Shown here in pieces: positions 1 to 11,274 of a DNA stretch of 64,000 nucleotides. Every line of letters begins with the position of its first letter. Positions within the stretch are counted from its first letter, which is position 1. Below the pieces are notes generated by a model. It was not told the origin of the DNA and ran no database searches. It saw nothing but the letters and a program-made list of their open reading frames with translations. Made by a program: the position numbers and the translations under genes. Source of the stretch: Podocnemis expansa. Its lineage: Eukaryota > Chordata > Testudines > Podocnemididae. The DNA lies in assembly GCA_007922195.1 (NCBI GenBank), contig ML682008.1, forward strand, positions 7,965,143 to 8,029,142, given 5' to 3'.

Positions 1-971
1 CTCACAAGCCATAGTTTGGCCACCCCAGTATAGGGTGTAATAATAATAATAGAAAAATATTTGTAATTAGAAATTGGATTACACAAGGCTCTGCCAATTC
101 AATAAACAAAAATAAATAAATAATAACCCATAAATGTCAGTTCATCTGTCTATAGTTTAATCTCACATTAATTAATTCAGATTAATTGAATGTGGGATCA
201 ATCTCTTAATTTGATTAATCTCATGTTTCCTTGAGTTCTTTCATAGGTGGATGGGTTTTGTTCCCCAAACCATGCAGACATTGCTTTGAGATCAAATAGC
301 TAACTTTTTAGCTCCTGCAACATGTCAAGACATGTGACCACCTGGGTCAAAGCTGCTGGATGCCAGACTAGAGTCCAGCCACCTCTGCTCCCCGAACAGC
401 GAAAATGCTGATGGAACTTTGCTACCCCTCCAGGAATCCCTCTCTGTCTCTCTACCTGCTCCTGAAGGGAGTTTCCAATATACAGATTGAGGGTGATTAT
501 TTACTTACCCATAAGTCCCACCAGTTTGAGTGGTGAGGCACACAATGATGGGGAGAACAACCATCATTGCAAACCAGTCCTGTGCGGTGGAACCCACAGA
601 ACTTGAGTGAGATGCTCGAGAGAAAGAAGCTGTGGATGTGATCTGCACCTTCTGCTTCCCCTGAACCAAGATTCACTGCGCCCTTTGCTCATGGGAGTAG
701 GAGAGGGTGGCCTGGTTCCAAGGCACTTTAGGAGTAGCAGACCCCTCCTTTTTGAGTTCCTGGCATTGTTGTGTATAAGCTGCATCAAGCATTATAATGT
801 CACCAGTATCCTGCCAGGGGATTGTTAATCTGTAATTCAGTTCCCTGTTGTTTAGCTTCTCTCTGCTCCGTCTTCCATGGTGCTGAATGATTCTGATGAT
901 TTGTGGTCAGCTTGTCAGCCTCCAGCACTCTTTTTTTAACCCCTTTCCCCCATTCAGGTGCTATAAGAAAA
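1..971. other. No recognisable feature
   Basis: AT-rich to balanced sequence with only short open frames that lack family motifs. An ATTAAT-rich patch lies near 165-225. No transposon end, tRNA or exon could be supported. Confidence 0.5.
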
Positions 972-1062
972 GTTCCAAAGAGGTAGCCGTGTTAGCCTAG
1001 TTCAGCCAAACAAACAAGAAGTCTGGTGGCACTTTCATGCGATGAATAAACTTGTTAGTCGT
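972..1062 (+). repeat. Penelope-type terminal repeat fragment
   Basis: The end word TTCCAAAGAGGTAGCCGTG is followed by AGTTCAGC, an ACAAG-rich stretch and GTGGCACTTT, then a short GTTAGTC remnant. The same ordered words recur about fifteen times in this window. This copy is collapsed: the inner arm with the AGCTTTCGTGGG motif is missing. I assign the family to Penelope-like retroelement ends from memory of turtle consensus sequence. The repeat relationship itself is directly visible. Confidence 0.65.
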
Positions 1063-2729
1063 TCATAGCATCACTAGGCTCTTTGTCCTAGTCTACATTT
1101 GGGGGCCTTTCAGAGGCAGTCGACTGCTGGTTATGCAAAGAATGTAAAATTCCTTGAGTAACTGGCGGTGACTTTCTAAGCTGCTGGTACACATCAGGGG
1201 AAAGCCAACCACAAATCCCTTGCAGTCAGCTTTCCCCTATGCCCCCTGACCCTCAGGACTTAGAGGGCTGACTTCCAGGAGTGGCATGGCGAGCTCATGC
1301 TCATCACAATCCACTCCTGGAAGGGCAAACTGATGGTGGCGAAATTGCTGCTGTCAGTATAGATATAGCCTTTGTTTCTTTTATGAAAAAAGTGTGAGCC
1401 ACTCCATGGAAATGGGTTAAATCAGAGGCAGAAAAGACTTTACAGTCTCCTTCCAAATGTGGTTAGCAGCACCCAGATAGTAGTGTTGGGGTGTCCAAAA
1501 CAATAGAAAAAACATCAGCAATCTTAGGACCATTACTGTTGGGTTAGTAGAAATCTGGAAAGGAGGCACCTGTCCTGCAAAGTGCAAAACAACACTTACA
1601 AACTACTACTGAGTGCCTTCAGCTGCCATTAACTTTAATGGGAGTTGAAAGCACCGGGCACCTTGTAGGAGTGCTGTGACATGAATTAATCAAGATCTTC
1701 TTTAAATCATTTGGCAGAGTAAAACAGAGGGATATGAGAAGTGTTACAGCACTGCTGTGCAACATGCATCTCTGATCCTCCATGGAAGTGTGATGCATCT
1801 AGACCTATACGTGAAGATTTCTTACTGATAGGTAGGTAATCCTGCTCATGTTATGGAAGGGAAAAGCTTTTACTTGAATCAGTTTTAGACAGCTCATATT
1901 TTTTTGATGAGCGACTTGTATTATTTAGTGAAATTACTACTTTAGCTCTTTTTATGGATACTAATTAAAGGACTTTCCAAGGGGTGCTGAACAGGCAATA
2001 TATAGCTCACCGTTCAGCATTACCCATACACATAGCTTGGGAGGAGGAGAGGAAATACTAGCTGCACTGGTTTTTGGAACAAAAACTGCTGAGGGATTTT
2101 TACAGCCGTTGCATCTGGAACTATTACTGTGGCAGAAATCAACCACAAGGCGGCTGGATGAATTACATGTAGAAAAGCCTTGATATGGAGATCACCTGTT
2201 TAAATACCACAGTGGTTAGCATGCTATAAAAACCTGGAGACGTGTAGGAGTTCTTTAGGGGCTGAGGGAGGAACTCTGTCCATAAGACCTGGACTGGAAG
2301 CAAGATGGTCTCAGCAACAGGCCGTGGCATAGATATTCTTCCTAGGAGATATCAGACTTACCTCCAGGCCTGCCTGTATTTGAAAATAGGACACATCTTT
2401 TTCAACAGAATAATGTAAGAAAATCCCCACACCCCTTGACTGTATACATAGCCCTATAGCCTAGAGAAACTAAGGAAGAAACTCCATTTGTCATGACCCA
2501 TGCTGCTTTCTCTTTTGTCACTTCAACATATGCTGAACTTTAATCATGCGAGTACCCCCTTCAACTCAAAGGGAATTCTCATATTTAAAACTCAATACCT
2601 TTGCAATTTTTTTTGCAGGGTCAGGGCCTTAAATTTGGAAGATTACCTCAGCATGTGCCAGTCTTTTTAGTCCTTGCTGGGTAGCTGTGTACAGGGAGTC
2701 CCTCCTGAAACAGTCCCTGGGCTTTAAAG
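1063..2729. other. No recognisable feature
   Basis: No motif-bearing frame, transposon terminus or RNA gene was recognised. A phrase near 1625-1650 (AACTTTAATGGGAG) resembles words common in old amniote repeats, but no boundary can be drawn. Confidence 0.45.
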
Positions 2730-2910
2730 CAGGGGTCTCAACTCAGTTCACCATGATGGTCACATGAGGACTAGTATGTTGGCCCAAGGGCCGCACAACC
2801 GAAACCTTTTCATACAGTGATATCGCAGATAGGGATAGTGTCATTGCAGGCTGCAGGAAATAACTTTAGGGGCAGCATGTGGCCTGCGGGGCACAAGTTT
2901 GAGATCCCTG
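2730..2910. mobile_element. Non-autonomous hAT element (MITE), copy 1
   Basis: The 181-bp element starts CAGGGGTCTCAACTC and ends GAGATCCCTG, giving imperfect terminal inverted repeats. It is flanked by CTTTAAAG (2722-2729) and CTTTAGAG (2911-2918), an 8-bp TSD with one mismatch. An 8-bp TSD with CAGGG ends is diagnostic of the hAT superfamily. There is no coding capacity. A second copy of the same family lies at 32638-32824, and the two share long internal stretches such as GAGGACTAGTATG. Confidence 0.85.
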
Positions 2911-2918
2911 CTTTAGAG

Positions 2919-5900
2919 AATGGTGCTCATCCCCTGCATGTGTTCCTTGGATTCTGTCCCCAGGCCTTGAGAATGAGAACTGCAACTGGTCAGACACAGA
3001 AGAGGCACTCTTCACATCAGGGGAGTGTTCCCCCTTCCATCCCCACATAGAGGAATAATGACTGAGAGATTATTAGATTGTGTTTTTTATGGGTATAGAG
3101 GTTGTAAATTCTGTTATACTGGTAAAAGGAGTCAGGTAAAGAAATTGAGATTACATTGGAGATAGTGTGTCCAAAATTCCCCATGCCCAACAGTGATAAT
3201 TATAGTACTTAGCATATCAGGTGCTCATTGAAGCAGTATTTCAAGGGGACACAGAACATGAGGAAGCTCAGTATATTAATGAAACTGTGTAGAAGCGGAA
3301 GCTCTCAAAATGATAACCCACTACAGAAAGAAACATATTTTAAACAAATGAGGCAGTAGGGTTTTTTATGGTTACAGTTCTTACTTTTCAGTAGGTCCAG
3401 GAGACAAGCAAGGGAACTGTCTGATTTTAGATACCTCTCACCCTTTCACAATTCTTATGAATTTGATAGCTTGATTCACAGCTGCAAGAGGATGAGTTGA
3501 GAGAAGAAGAAGGATACAGCATATTGAAGAACGTCCTTTCTGTGCCTAGCTCTGTTCTAACATTGCATGGATTCTCTTTCTCTCAATAGGAGAAAGCTGT
3601 TAGTTTGCCCAGAGGCTCCTGGGTTTGTTGCCCTACAGGACTTCTGAGTTTGGGGGCCTTTGTCAGAAGTACCACCTGCTGTTGTGAGAGGCAGAATGTA
3701 ATCATGGTAATCAGACAAGCTGGATTCTTGCCTCGAAAGCTTTGTCCACAGTAGAAAATTTTGACATTGCACCATACTCTACATCCACACTCACAATTGC
3801 TAATAGATTTCACATCACAGTTGAGATACGTGTTCTGATCAAGATCAGCCGCCATATCATCCACTACTGTCATCTTTGCATTGATCATTTTGCAGGGGGA
3901 GGGAGAGGCAAGCTGCAATGAATCCTCCTAATGCAGTTGCACAATGGTCCTGCTCACTTTCAGTGATATATTTGCTGATCTCTTGTCTCCCCACACCATC
4001 CAGACTGATAGCTCAAGTATGGCAACAGACAACTGGTTTCAGCTTTGACTCTTTCATCCATGAGTAACACTGGGTAGAAATCCTTGGGCAGGAGAGAAAG
4101 ACACAGAATTAGATGGATGAATACCACAGTTAAAAACTTTATGAGCCTTTCTTACCCCATGTGGATTTAACTGGAAGATTCAAAGGACGGAAATCTCTCT
4201 CTCTCTCTAACACCACCCCGCTACTCCCTACATCATCCAGTGCCTTCTGTTTACGTATAGCACATGTAGAGTTGTCATAGTGGCCGACCTGCTGTCTCAA
4301 CAATATCCATGCTCCTGAAATGTGAAAAACAGAACCCAGATAAAGGACATGAATTACCACGTACACAGCAAGACTATTCACAACAAGACTAGTTATCCCA
4401 AGCAAATTCAGTTGCCTTGCCTCTCTCTCTTCTCTAAAGTCGGGTACATCACCAAGGCACCAACTCTGTTATGTGGAGAATGATGGACGGAGGGACCTGA
4501 ATGAGGGATGGAGGGGTCATTGGAGATGACGTCCTTGGCCTGGATTCCTCCTTTCTCTTGACGTTAGATGGGAAAAACAAGGGAGAAGGGAACTGTAATG
4601 ATCACTACTAAAGGGGAAAAACCCCACCTGAAAATACAACCAAGAAACTGCAAAATTTAAATTAAAAGAATTAGAGAACTAGAAAGGAATGAAAGCAAGC
4701 TTGTTACATCCTCATGCACCTCTCGAGTTCATAGAGTTTTTCTGGAAGGTATGGGTGTCAGAGCAGTCACCTGCCTCTTGTGAGGTAGATTTAGAAACCG
4801 AGGACCCAGCAGGAATTGCCCTCCTGTGCTATACTTAAGACAGTTTAACAAGAGTATTAGCCAAGAGAGTTGTCTTGTTCAGGGGGGCAGGAAAGTCCTT
4901 GTATGTTGGGCTCAGAACCTAACAGATTGGGATATAGACTTTTTGATCTAGTTTAAAAGTAAATGGCTGGAAGTGACCAGTGAGAACTGAAGCTGCTTCA
5001 TTTGTAGGTTTCTCAGAAAGTAAAATATACTTGAGCAAGTGTTATTTGTAAGTTTTTACAATTTCCATGTCATCACCAATTGTCACCTGTCCCTAAGGAG
5101 ATTTTCGTTTTACAGACAAAGAAAGCAGTTCTCAGACATTTTTAGACTTTAATCTGAGGTACATTATCTTGAAGTTGACATGAATATTTTTTTCCATAAA
5201 AGCTTTTAAATGTGTCTCCATCATTCTTACCTGTAGTGAAATCTTTCTCCTTATGTTTAATCTGACCTAGTAGATGCTGACTGAACTCATCTATAGTTAA
5301 CAACTTCAAATTACGTCTGTTTTCTCCCCTTTCTGTTACTGACAGATCATATTGGCTAGGTTAATTTTAGAGTACACTCTGTGGAGTGTTTTCGTGGATA
5401 TTGATTTGTTTTTTAAAAGTATGTTCAGAACAAAAGCACTTATATAAATGATTTTCTGAATAGGAGTACTTTCCTGTATCGCAGCCTTAGGCATGTTACT
5501 TCGATGCGCAATGCAGGGTCTCTACTAGCTTCACCCTAGGCCAAGAATTTCTCTTCCATGTTGGAAGATTTTGTTTGGTTTCTCTCTCAGCTCTAAATCT
5601 TCACCTGGTGTAAACTGACTTCAGTCAGCAGATGAATTGATCCTTTACAACAGTAGCTTTTAGTGGAATAGGGTGAAAAAGGGGTGGAAGCATGCTTAAG
5701 CTTTTCTTCAACAATTTGAACATTTCAGAGTTTTTCAATCTCATTGATTACTCAGGCAGCATGTCCAATGAAATGCATGTGTTAAACCTCTGACTAGTGT
5801 TGCGTCAAGATTTACACCCAGGCTTACATGGAAGCTAATTACAAGGTAATCATGCACTTGCCATTGCTCCAGCCCAGTGCTGATGGAGCGGCCTCACCAT

Positions 5901-6317
5901 CCTTCCATTGGTAGAGAGGGGCATGGGGCCAGCCATTCAGGATTTAGGGGGGCGGAACCTGGCATTTGGGGTTCTGTCCCCCAGCCCTCTCCATTCAACA
6001 CTGCGCATAGCAGAAATAATAATAAAGCTGCTGTTATGGAAAAGAGGTATTTACACAAAAGGCATCAGCCATAGGATATTATAAGTTTCCTTCATAAATA
6101 ATCCTTTTGTGCCCCTCATTTTGTGTTTTTGTCATTTCTTGGATCTCACTACAGCTCTTAGCAAGCTGAGAACTCAGATTGTGTGGCAGAAAGAAAAGAA
6201 TACAAGGCATATATGTTCAGTCAGGAGATGATCGTGATGAAATCTCATATTGATGTTGACATACAAGGATTCGGTACATACTATTGGTGAACACGTATGT
6301 GAGATCAGAGCAATGTG
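2919..6317. other. Mostly unassigned; weak frames and a small TC run
   Basis: No family could be named. Minus-strand frames near 3557-3918 and 4139-4405 contain cysteine-rich or hydrophobic stretches but match nothing I recognise, and adjacent frames keep switching as in an old decayed repeat. A short (TC)n run lies near 4193-4208. Nothing supports a host exon, although an undetected short exon cannot be excluded by eye. Confidence 0.35.
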
Positions 6318-6550
6318 AGATCTGCAACCCCAAGAAATGGTCCACGGATATCTGTGTTGTATCCACGGATGCAGATATAATGTAAATATCCACAGATATC
6401 TGCATATTTGCAGGGCTCTAGCTCTGTGAAGATAAAAATATGTGCACCTGTATCCGATCTGCATCCACAAGAAATGATCCGCCGATATTCGTGTTGTATC
6501 TGTGGATGCGGATGTAATGTGGATATCTGCATATTTGTAGGGCTCTACAC
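6318..6550. repeat. Two tandem copies of a subterminal repeat (about 110 bp each)
   Basis: Two adjacent units, about 6318-6423 and 6460-6550, each run: GATCTGCA, CAAGAAATG, CGGATAT, GTGTTGTATC, a GGATGC word, then ATATCTGCATATTTG and AGGGCTCTA. GGATATC-type words repeat inside each unit in both orientations, as in the subterminal regions of some DNA transposons. About 35 bp separates the units. The DNA-transposon origin is my inference; the duplication is directly visible. Confidence 0.6.
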
Positions 6551-6603
6551 ATTGCATGTGGGACAGACAGTATAGTCCATGACTGTTGCAGGCAGCTGTA
6601 TCT

Positions 6604-7895
6604 TTATTTTATGCTGTTCATACTTTTCAGATACAATGTTAATGTGCCTTGCCTCAAAGTGGTTAAGGATGTCATGAAAAATTTGGTTCCAGTTTGCTCT
6701 TCTGTGGACTGATGCTTTCCAGTTGCTGGCATCAACCTGACATGCGCCAGTTTTGTCTTCAGCTTGCCTTTGTACAGGTCACTATGACATGAGTGCCTTG
6801 CTTTAGCTGACCATAAAATACAGCTTGTTTTATTGTCTAGTTGGCCATACAGACAAGACACCTGGATCAATACAGCTGAGCTTACCTGAGCAGGGCTGGT
6901 GCAATGCAGTAAGCACGGTAAGCATTGCAGGGGGGTGCTGATGTTTGAGGGGTGCCAAAATGGGGACTGTACTGTTACACTGGATGATGATGTCACTCGT
7001 CTGCCCAGGCATCTGCTGCGCTGCAGGGGGGTGCCAGAAACCCTGGCGCCGTTCCTGTACCTGAGCGTGCTTGGAATGCCAGACATCTGACAACAATGAA
7101 CGATTTAATACTGGGAATCTTGTTCCACCATTTGACCATGCAAGCTTGGCTGAAAACACTGTGTTGTGGAACCGAGCAAGTCTCCCAGCATGGTGGCAAT
7201 GTGTTATCTGTGTCTGATATAGAAGTGCTGTAAGGACTGCCTGATAGACACGTAGCTTAGTGCTTTTCTTTCCGTAGGTGGTGTAACAGCATGTTGTATG
7301 GCCTGAGCTATGCTCTGGGTAATCTCATAATAAGTTGTGGCTTTTTGTGACAGCATACTTCTTAGGTAGTAAAACTGCTCCATGGACTTCACAGCAGACT
7401 GATTGATCTTATAATGGGGTAGATGGCACAGGTTGGTACAGCACTTCAGTTTTCCTTAGGCTGATTATGAAACCTAAGTGATTGACTGCACAAGCTAAGA
7501 AATCGGATATAAACTGACCATCATCAATTGAGTGAGCAACCAGTGCACAGTTATCAGCAAATGAATGCTCCTTATTGGGTAAATCTGCTACTTTTCAGGA
7601 GGGTACAGGAACACTGTGGAATTGCATAACTACTCGCCTGTCAATATGATGAAATGCATCCATAAGCACAGTCAAAAATTAGAAAGGATGAACAAGCGTG
7701 TGGGAGCCAGCACACAACTTTGTTTGGTGCCACTAGTGACTGTAAAGGAGTCTGATTTCTTGTAATTTTCCACCACTCTGATCATCGTCCCATCATGAAA
7801 GGGAGCAATGGGGAAGTCAAAGGTACAGTTCCACCACGCACACCCAATTATCACAGTGCCTGAAATCTTTGTTTTTAATACCATTCAGGCACTTA
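6604..7895 (-). pseudogene. Decayed RTE-clade LINE reverse transcriptase, 3' part
   Basis: The minus strand encodes scattered RTE-type RT words in order. A stretch near 7700-7810 reads FHDGT..RVVEN followed by VTSGTKQSCVLAPT, matching the family's VTNGVKQGCVLAPT box with a G-to-S change. Next comes FADNCALVAHS (FADN at 7550-7561), where the catalytic FADD box has lost its second aspartate. A thumb-region word ISLRKTEVL-like follows, then YYLRSMLSQKA near 7340. Several frame changes and stops break the frame, so it is dead. The 167-bp hAT element at 6891-7057 is inserted in its C-terminal part. No TSD or true 3' tail was found. Confidence 0.75.
6891..7057. mobile_element. Short hAT MITE inserted in the RTE relic
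   Basis: The element starts CAGGGCTGGTGC and ends GGCGCCGTTCCTG, and is flanked on both sides by a perfect 8-bp TSD, TACCTGAG (6883-6890 and 7058-7065). The inverted repeats are only loosely conserved; the exact TSD and CAGG ends carry the call. Removing one TSD plus the element rejoins RTE sequence, so this insertion is younger than the LINE. Confidence 0.8.
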
Positions 7896-8644
7896 TACTA
7901 GTTAAACTGGTAAGATGATTCTAAATGAGGGAAGAGAATAAATACTTCCTTTGTCTGTCTTTCCTGGAGTTTCTTGTACTCCACATCCATTAAATCTTGT
8001 AGTTGTAACACACTAGATAACAGAGGGTGTGACCTGGTGGTCAGAACAGGAGTCCAGTGTAGTGGCTGGACATGAATCAGAGGTCGAAGCCAGAGTTTGG
8101 TCAGGAGACAAGCCAGTGGGTAGAGTCAGCTAGAAGCAAACGGAGGGCAGAGCCGGGGTCACAGTCAGGGGACCAGCCAATGTTTGGAGACAGGGCTGGA
8201 GCAAGCATGGATCGGAGCAAGGGCCAGAACAGGAAGCGGTCTGATGCAGCTGTGGTTGTGAAGTGCAATGAGCAGACTCTGTGCTGCGGTTGCTGCCAGG
8301 CTTAAATGCGAGTGCATTTTTGATTCTTTCCAGTCCAGGAGCATAGTCACTTAGTGAGGGCTTATTGGACCTAGCCAAACTCATTGTGTTGCTAGGTGAC
8401 CAAGCCCTGAGGTAGCTACGTTATTGAGAGTAGTGGCCTGGGAACTCCTTTTTCATTAACACAAACGTAAGGGAGCAGAAGCTGATAGAATCAGCTTGGG
8501 GGTTTGGGAGACCACTTGGTTTCAAGCTCCCACCTCTTCTCTGAGCCTGTCAGTACTGGCATTCCCTCTGAACTGAATCCTTGGCATTGTGTTCCTCTAG
8601 TCTGAGAGGCAGGATGAGTAGAAAAATGGTGTTTCCAGAAAATC
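7896..8644. other. Unassigned; CCAG/GGTCAG-rich repetitive stretch
   Basis: From about 8030 to 8270 the sequence is built from short related words such as CAGGAGTC, GGTCAGAACAGG, CAGAGTTTGGTCAGG and GGGGTCACAGTCAGGGG. It resembles a GC-rich interspersed or LTR-derived repeat I associate with reptile genomes but cannot name. Frames crossing it are low-complexity translations and are not proposed as genes. Confidence 0.35.
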
Positions 8645-8812
8645 AAATAAGGAGTCCTGTGGCACTTAAAAACTAGGAAATATATTTATTGCATGAGCTT
8701 TCTGGGATTTTCTCCCACAAAAGCTCATGCAATAAATATATTTGTTAGTCTTTAGGTGCCACAGGACTCCTTCTTTGTTTTACTGATCTAGACTAACACG
8801 GCTGCCCCTTTG
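8645..8812. mobile_element. Palindromic Penelope-type short element
   Basis: The left arm (AGGAGTCCTGTGGCACTTAA ... TTATTGCATGAGCTTTC) is mirrored by a right arm (AAAGCTCATGCAATAAATA ... GTGCCACAGGACTCCTT) with almost no spacer. The right arm continues into the family end, CTAGACTAACACGGCTGCC and CCTTTG. The left arm is truncated before its TTCCAAAGG end. The fold-back is nearly perfect over about 70 bp. There is no coding capacity. Confidence 0.75.
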
Positions 8813-11013
8813 TATCTTGGTGCTTCTAAAGGAGATTCAGTTCCTGTCAGCTTGCTCCCCTTGGCTCTGCATTGTTGCACTGGCCAGGGGAAGGACCAAG
8901 CAGAAGGAACTAGAAGGGCTAGCATGCTACAGAACTGCAGTTGTCTTTCCCAGTTAATCCCCCATATTCATAAGCCCTCCTATGTGGTCTCCCTTGAGGC
9001 ATATTCCAGGAAAATCTTCAAAGATGAACACAGTCTCTCAGCTCACCTTCCCATGGAGTTTACAGCAGAAGTCAAGGTGTGCAACATTTTATGCAATTTA
9101 GAGTTTAGTCTCTCTCATTGCTGAGTACTGTTCTGGCATCACTTGACAATAAACAAGAGCAACAAGGAGATGAGTGAAAAAAGGTTGGCGTACTGTATTG
9201 CGCTAGATACAATGGAACAAACCCTGAACTCACATAATTTGTTATAATTATAAGCATGATAATTTTATTAATAAAAGAACTTTTCATTTCTAAGAATTTC
9301 ATAAGCTGCATAGATGTGCCACCAGTGAAACACAAGCATCTCTGGGGTGAAAGGCACAGTACCACAATGGGGAGAATTTTATGACCAAGGACACCAGACC
9401 ACACTCTTATTCTTTTAAATAATGCTCCTGGATCTTAAATGTCCATGCAGAACACACAGGTCCTCATTTTTAAGCTCTCATCTGAAAGAGCCTTCTTCTA
9501 TCACTCCAGGATCCAAGCACTGTGTTACTGTAATTCAGTACCTCAACCCACTATTTCCTTGTTCATTCTGTAATATTATGGTGGTAGTTTTGGAACGGAA
9601 GAAAACGTATCACTTTCTGTGGCCAGTTTCCTCGGCTTAACCTTCTCTCCTGTTCTTGTGCTTTTATCTCTGTCCCTAGTCAGGAGGTTCCATATTTTGG
9701 TACCACTAATTCTAGATTTGCCTTCAGTTACCTGAGTTTGACTGCTGCTATATTTAGTATTAACAGCTGTGTTCAGTGATCTAGAATTTATGGGTCTTTC
9801 TTTTAAGACAGGCCAAATTCTCGGTTGATGCAAATTGTCTTCGGTAGAGCTACAATGATTTACTAATCTGACCTTATATATTTAAGATATCTTAAAGCTT
9901 TGTAGTTCTGTTTGACACAGTGGTCCCTGTGACTTACATGAGGTAGTAATATTAATCTTTTAATAACATTGAAGAATCACAATACTGTTCTCCAGTTCTG
10001 GGGTGTTTACTCTTTGTGTTTTGTGTAGTTATGCTTTACATACCTGAACAATGAAGTGGTAAAACCTCCTGTTAGTTTGTGCAGGATGTGAATGTACTTC
10101 CACTCCTTGCTCCAGTAAAGTGTATTATACTTGGAGCAGTAAGAAAATAAAATACCAAGTATAGAACATAATCACAGATAGCTTAGTATGAGACTATACT
10201 TCTTTTTCTATTTCTGAATCCTTGCTTTGCATTCTTGGCTGTAACTTATTTTGATGTTTTTTTTTTATATTTTTTAGTTACATGAATGTTTGATCTGACA
10301 TCCACAGTGAAAACAGAGTACTTTATCATCGCTTGTATAACTAGTATAAGTTTTAGTTTGCATATGAAATTTAATAATAAAGTAAGGTTGGATATCCCAG
10401 AACAATGGCAATTGTTACTGTCTAAATAAATCGAAACTCTGTTTCCAAAACCTAGTTATCTTTAATTTTATGGACCACAAGTGTGCAAACTTTCTCTTTA
10501 TCACTGAAAAGGAAAATACTTTCCAAAGACTGCCTCAATATATAAGGTTATTTTTAAATTATTTTTGATAAAAATGTTTTGAATCTAAATTTAAAATTAT
10601 ACATGGCTCATTAAAGGTTGATTACCTGTGTAAAAACAGCTGTACTCTTCCTATAGCTATGCTCATTAAAGCTTAGGCTTTGTGTGTTTCATCACATTTG
10701 TTCCAAATGATTTTCCTTTGTATTATAGATCATTTCTGACACATCCAAATTTCTCATACAAATAATTCAAATAAATCTGCTACTAGTCCAAAGACTGTTG
10801 AGGTCAACACTATTTTTCCTACTGACTTCTGTGGGCTTTGAATTGGGCTGTTGAGAATCTGTCATTCATTTTATAATTTTATGGTTTTGAAAAGTAATTG
10901 TATACATCGTTTAAACATCTTTGAGGTCTGAAGGGCAATTAGAATTTCATGGTAACTTAATGATGGAAACCTCTACTTGATCATCTTATCCATCTCCCAG
11001 ATCACCTAGTTCT
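8813..11013. other. No recognisable feature
   Basis: AT-rich sequence, especially 9840-10900, without transposon ends or motif-bearing frames. Frames near 8810-9124 and 9576-9833 have no family signature. Confidence 0.45.
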
Positions 11014-11266
11014 GCGTTTCTCAAACTTTTGAGGTTTGATGACTCCTTATTCAAAAAAAAAAAAAAATCTACCACCCCCTTAGTATATTAAGTATACTTA
11101 TATATTATAAAGATTAGAGTAAAAATAACACCAGATAATTTATTGCATTTGTATTTTGAGGTTAACAGAAAATTCTGGGGTGGGAATGAAATTTTATTAT
11201 AATAAAATATTCAATGCCTCACAACTGCATTGATTGTCTAGTGTGACCCCATGGGAGTGAAAAACA
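11014..11266. mobile_element. hAT-like non-autonomous element
   Basis: A 253-bp segment begins GCGTTTCTCAAAC and ends GAGTGAAAAACA. It is flanked by CTAGTTCT (11006-11013) and CTAGTTCA (11267-11274), an 8-bp TSD with one mismatch. The ends approximate the CAGTGTTTCTCAAAC-type termini of Charlie-like hAT elements. The interior contains a poly-A run (about 11054-11067) and an AT-rich body. The termini are decayed, so this is less certain than the other hAT calls. Confidence 0.65.
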
Positions 11267-11274
11267 CTAGTTCA

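Noticed and set aside
3557..4405. Cys-rich and hydrophobic minus-strand frames
   Set aside because: Looked like fragments of a decayed coding sequence, but no family motif could be named and frames switch often. Left as unassigned.
11054..11067. Poly-A run as a processed-pseudogene tail
   Set aside because: It lies inside a segment with an 8-bp TSD and hAT-like ends; no upstream coding sequence accompanies it.
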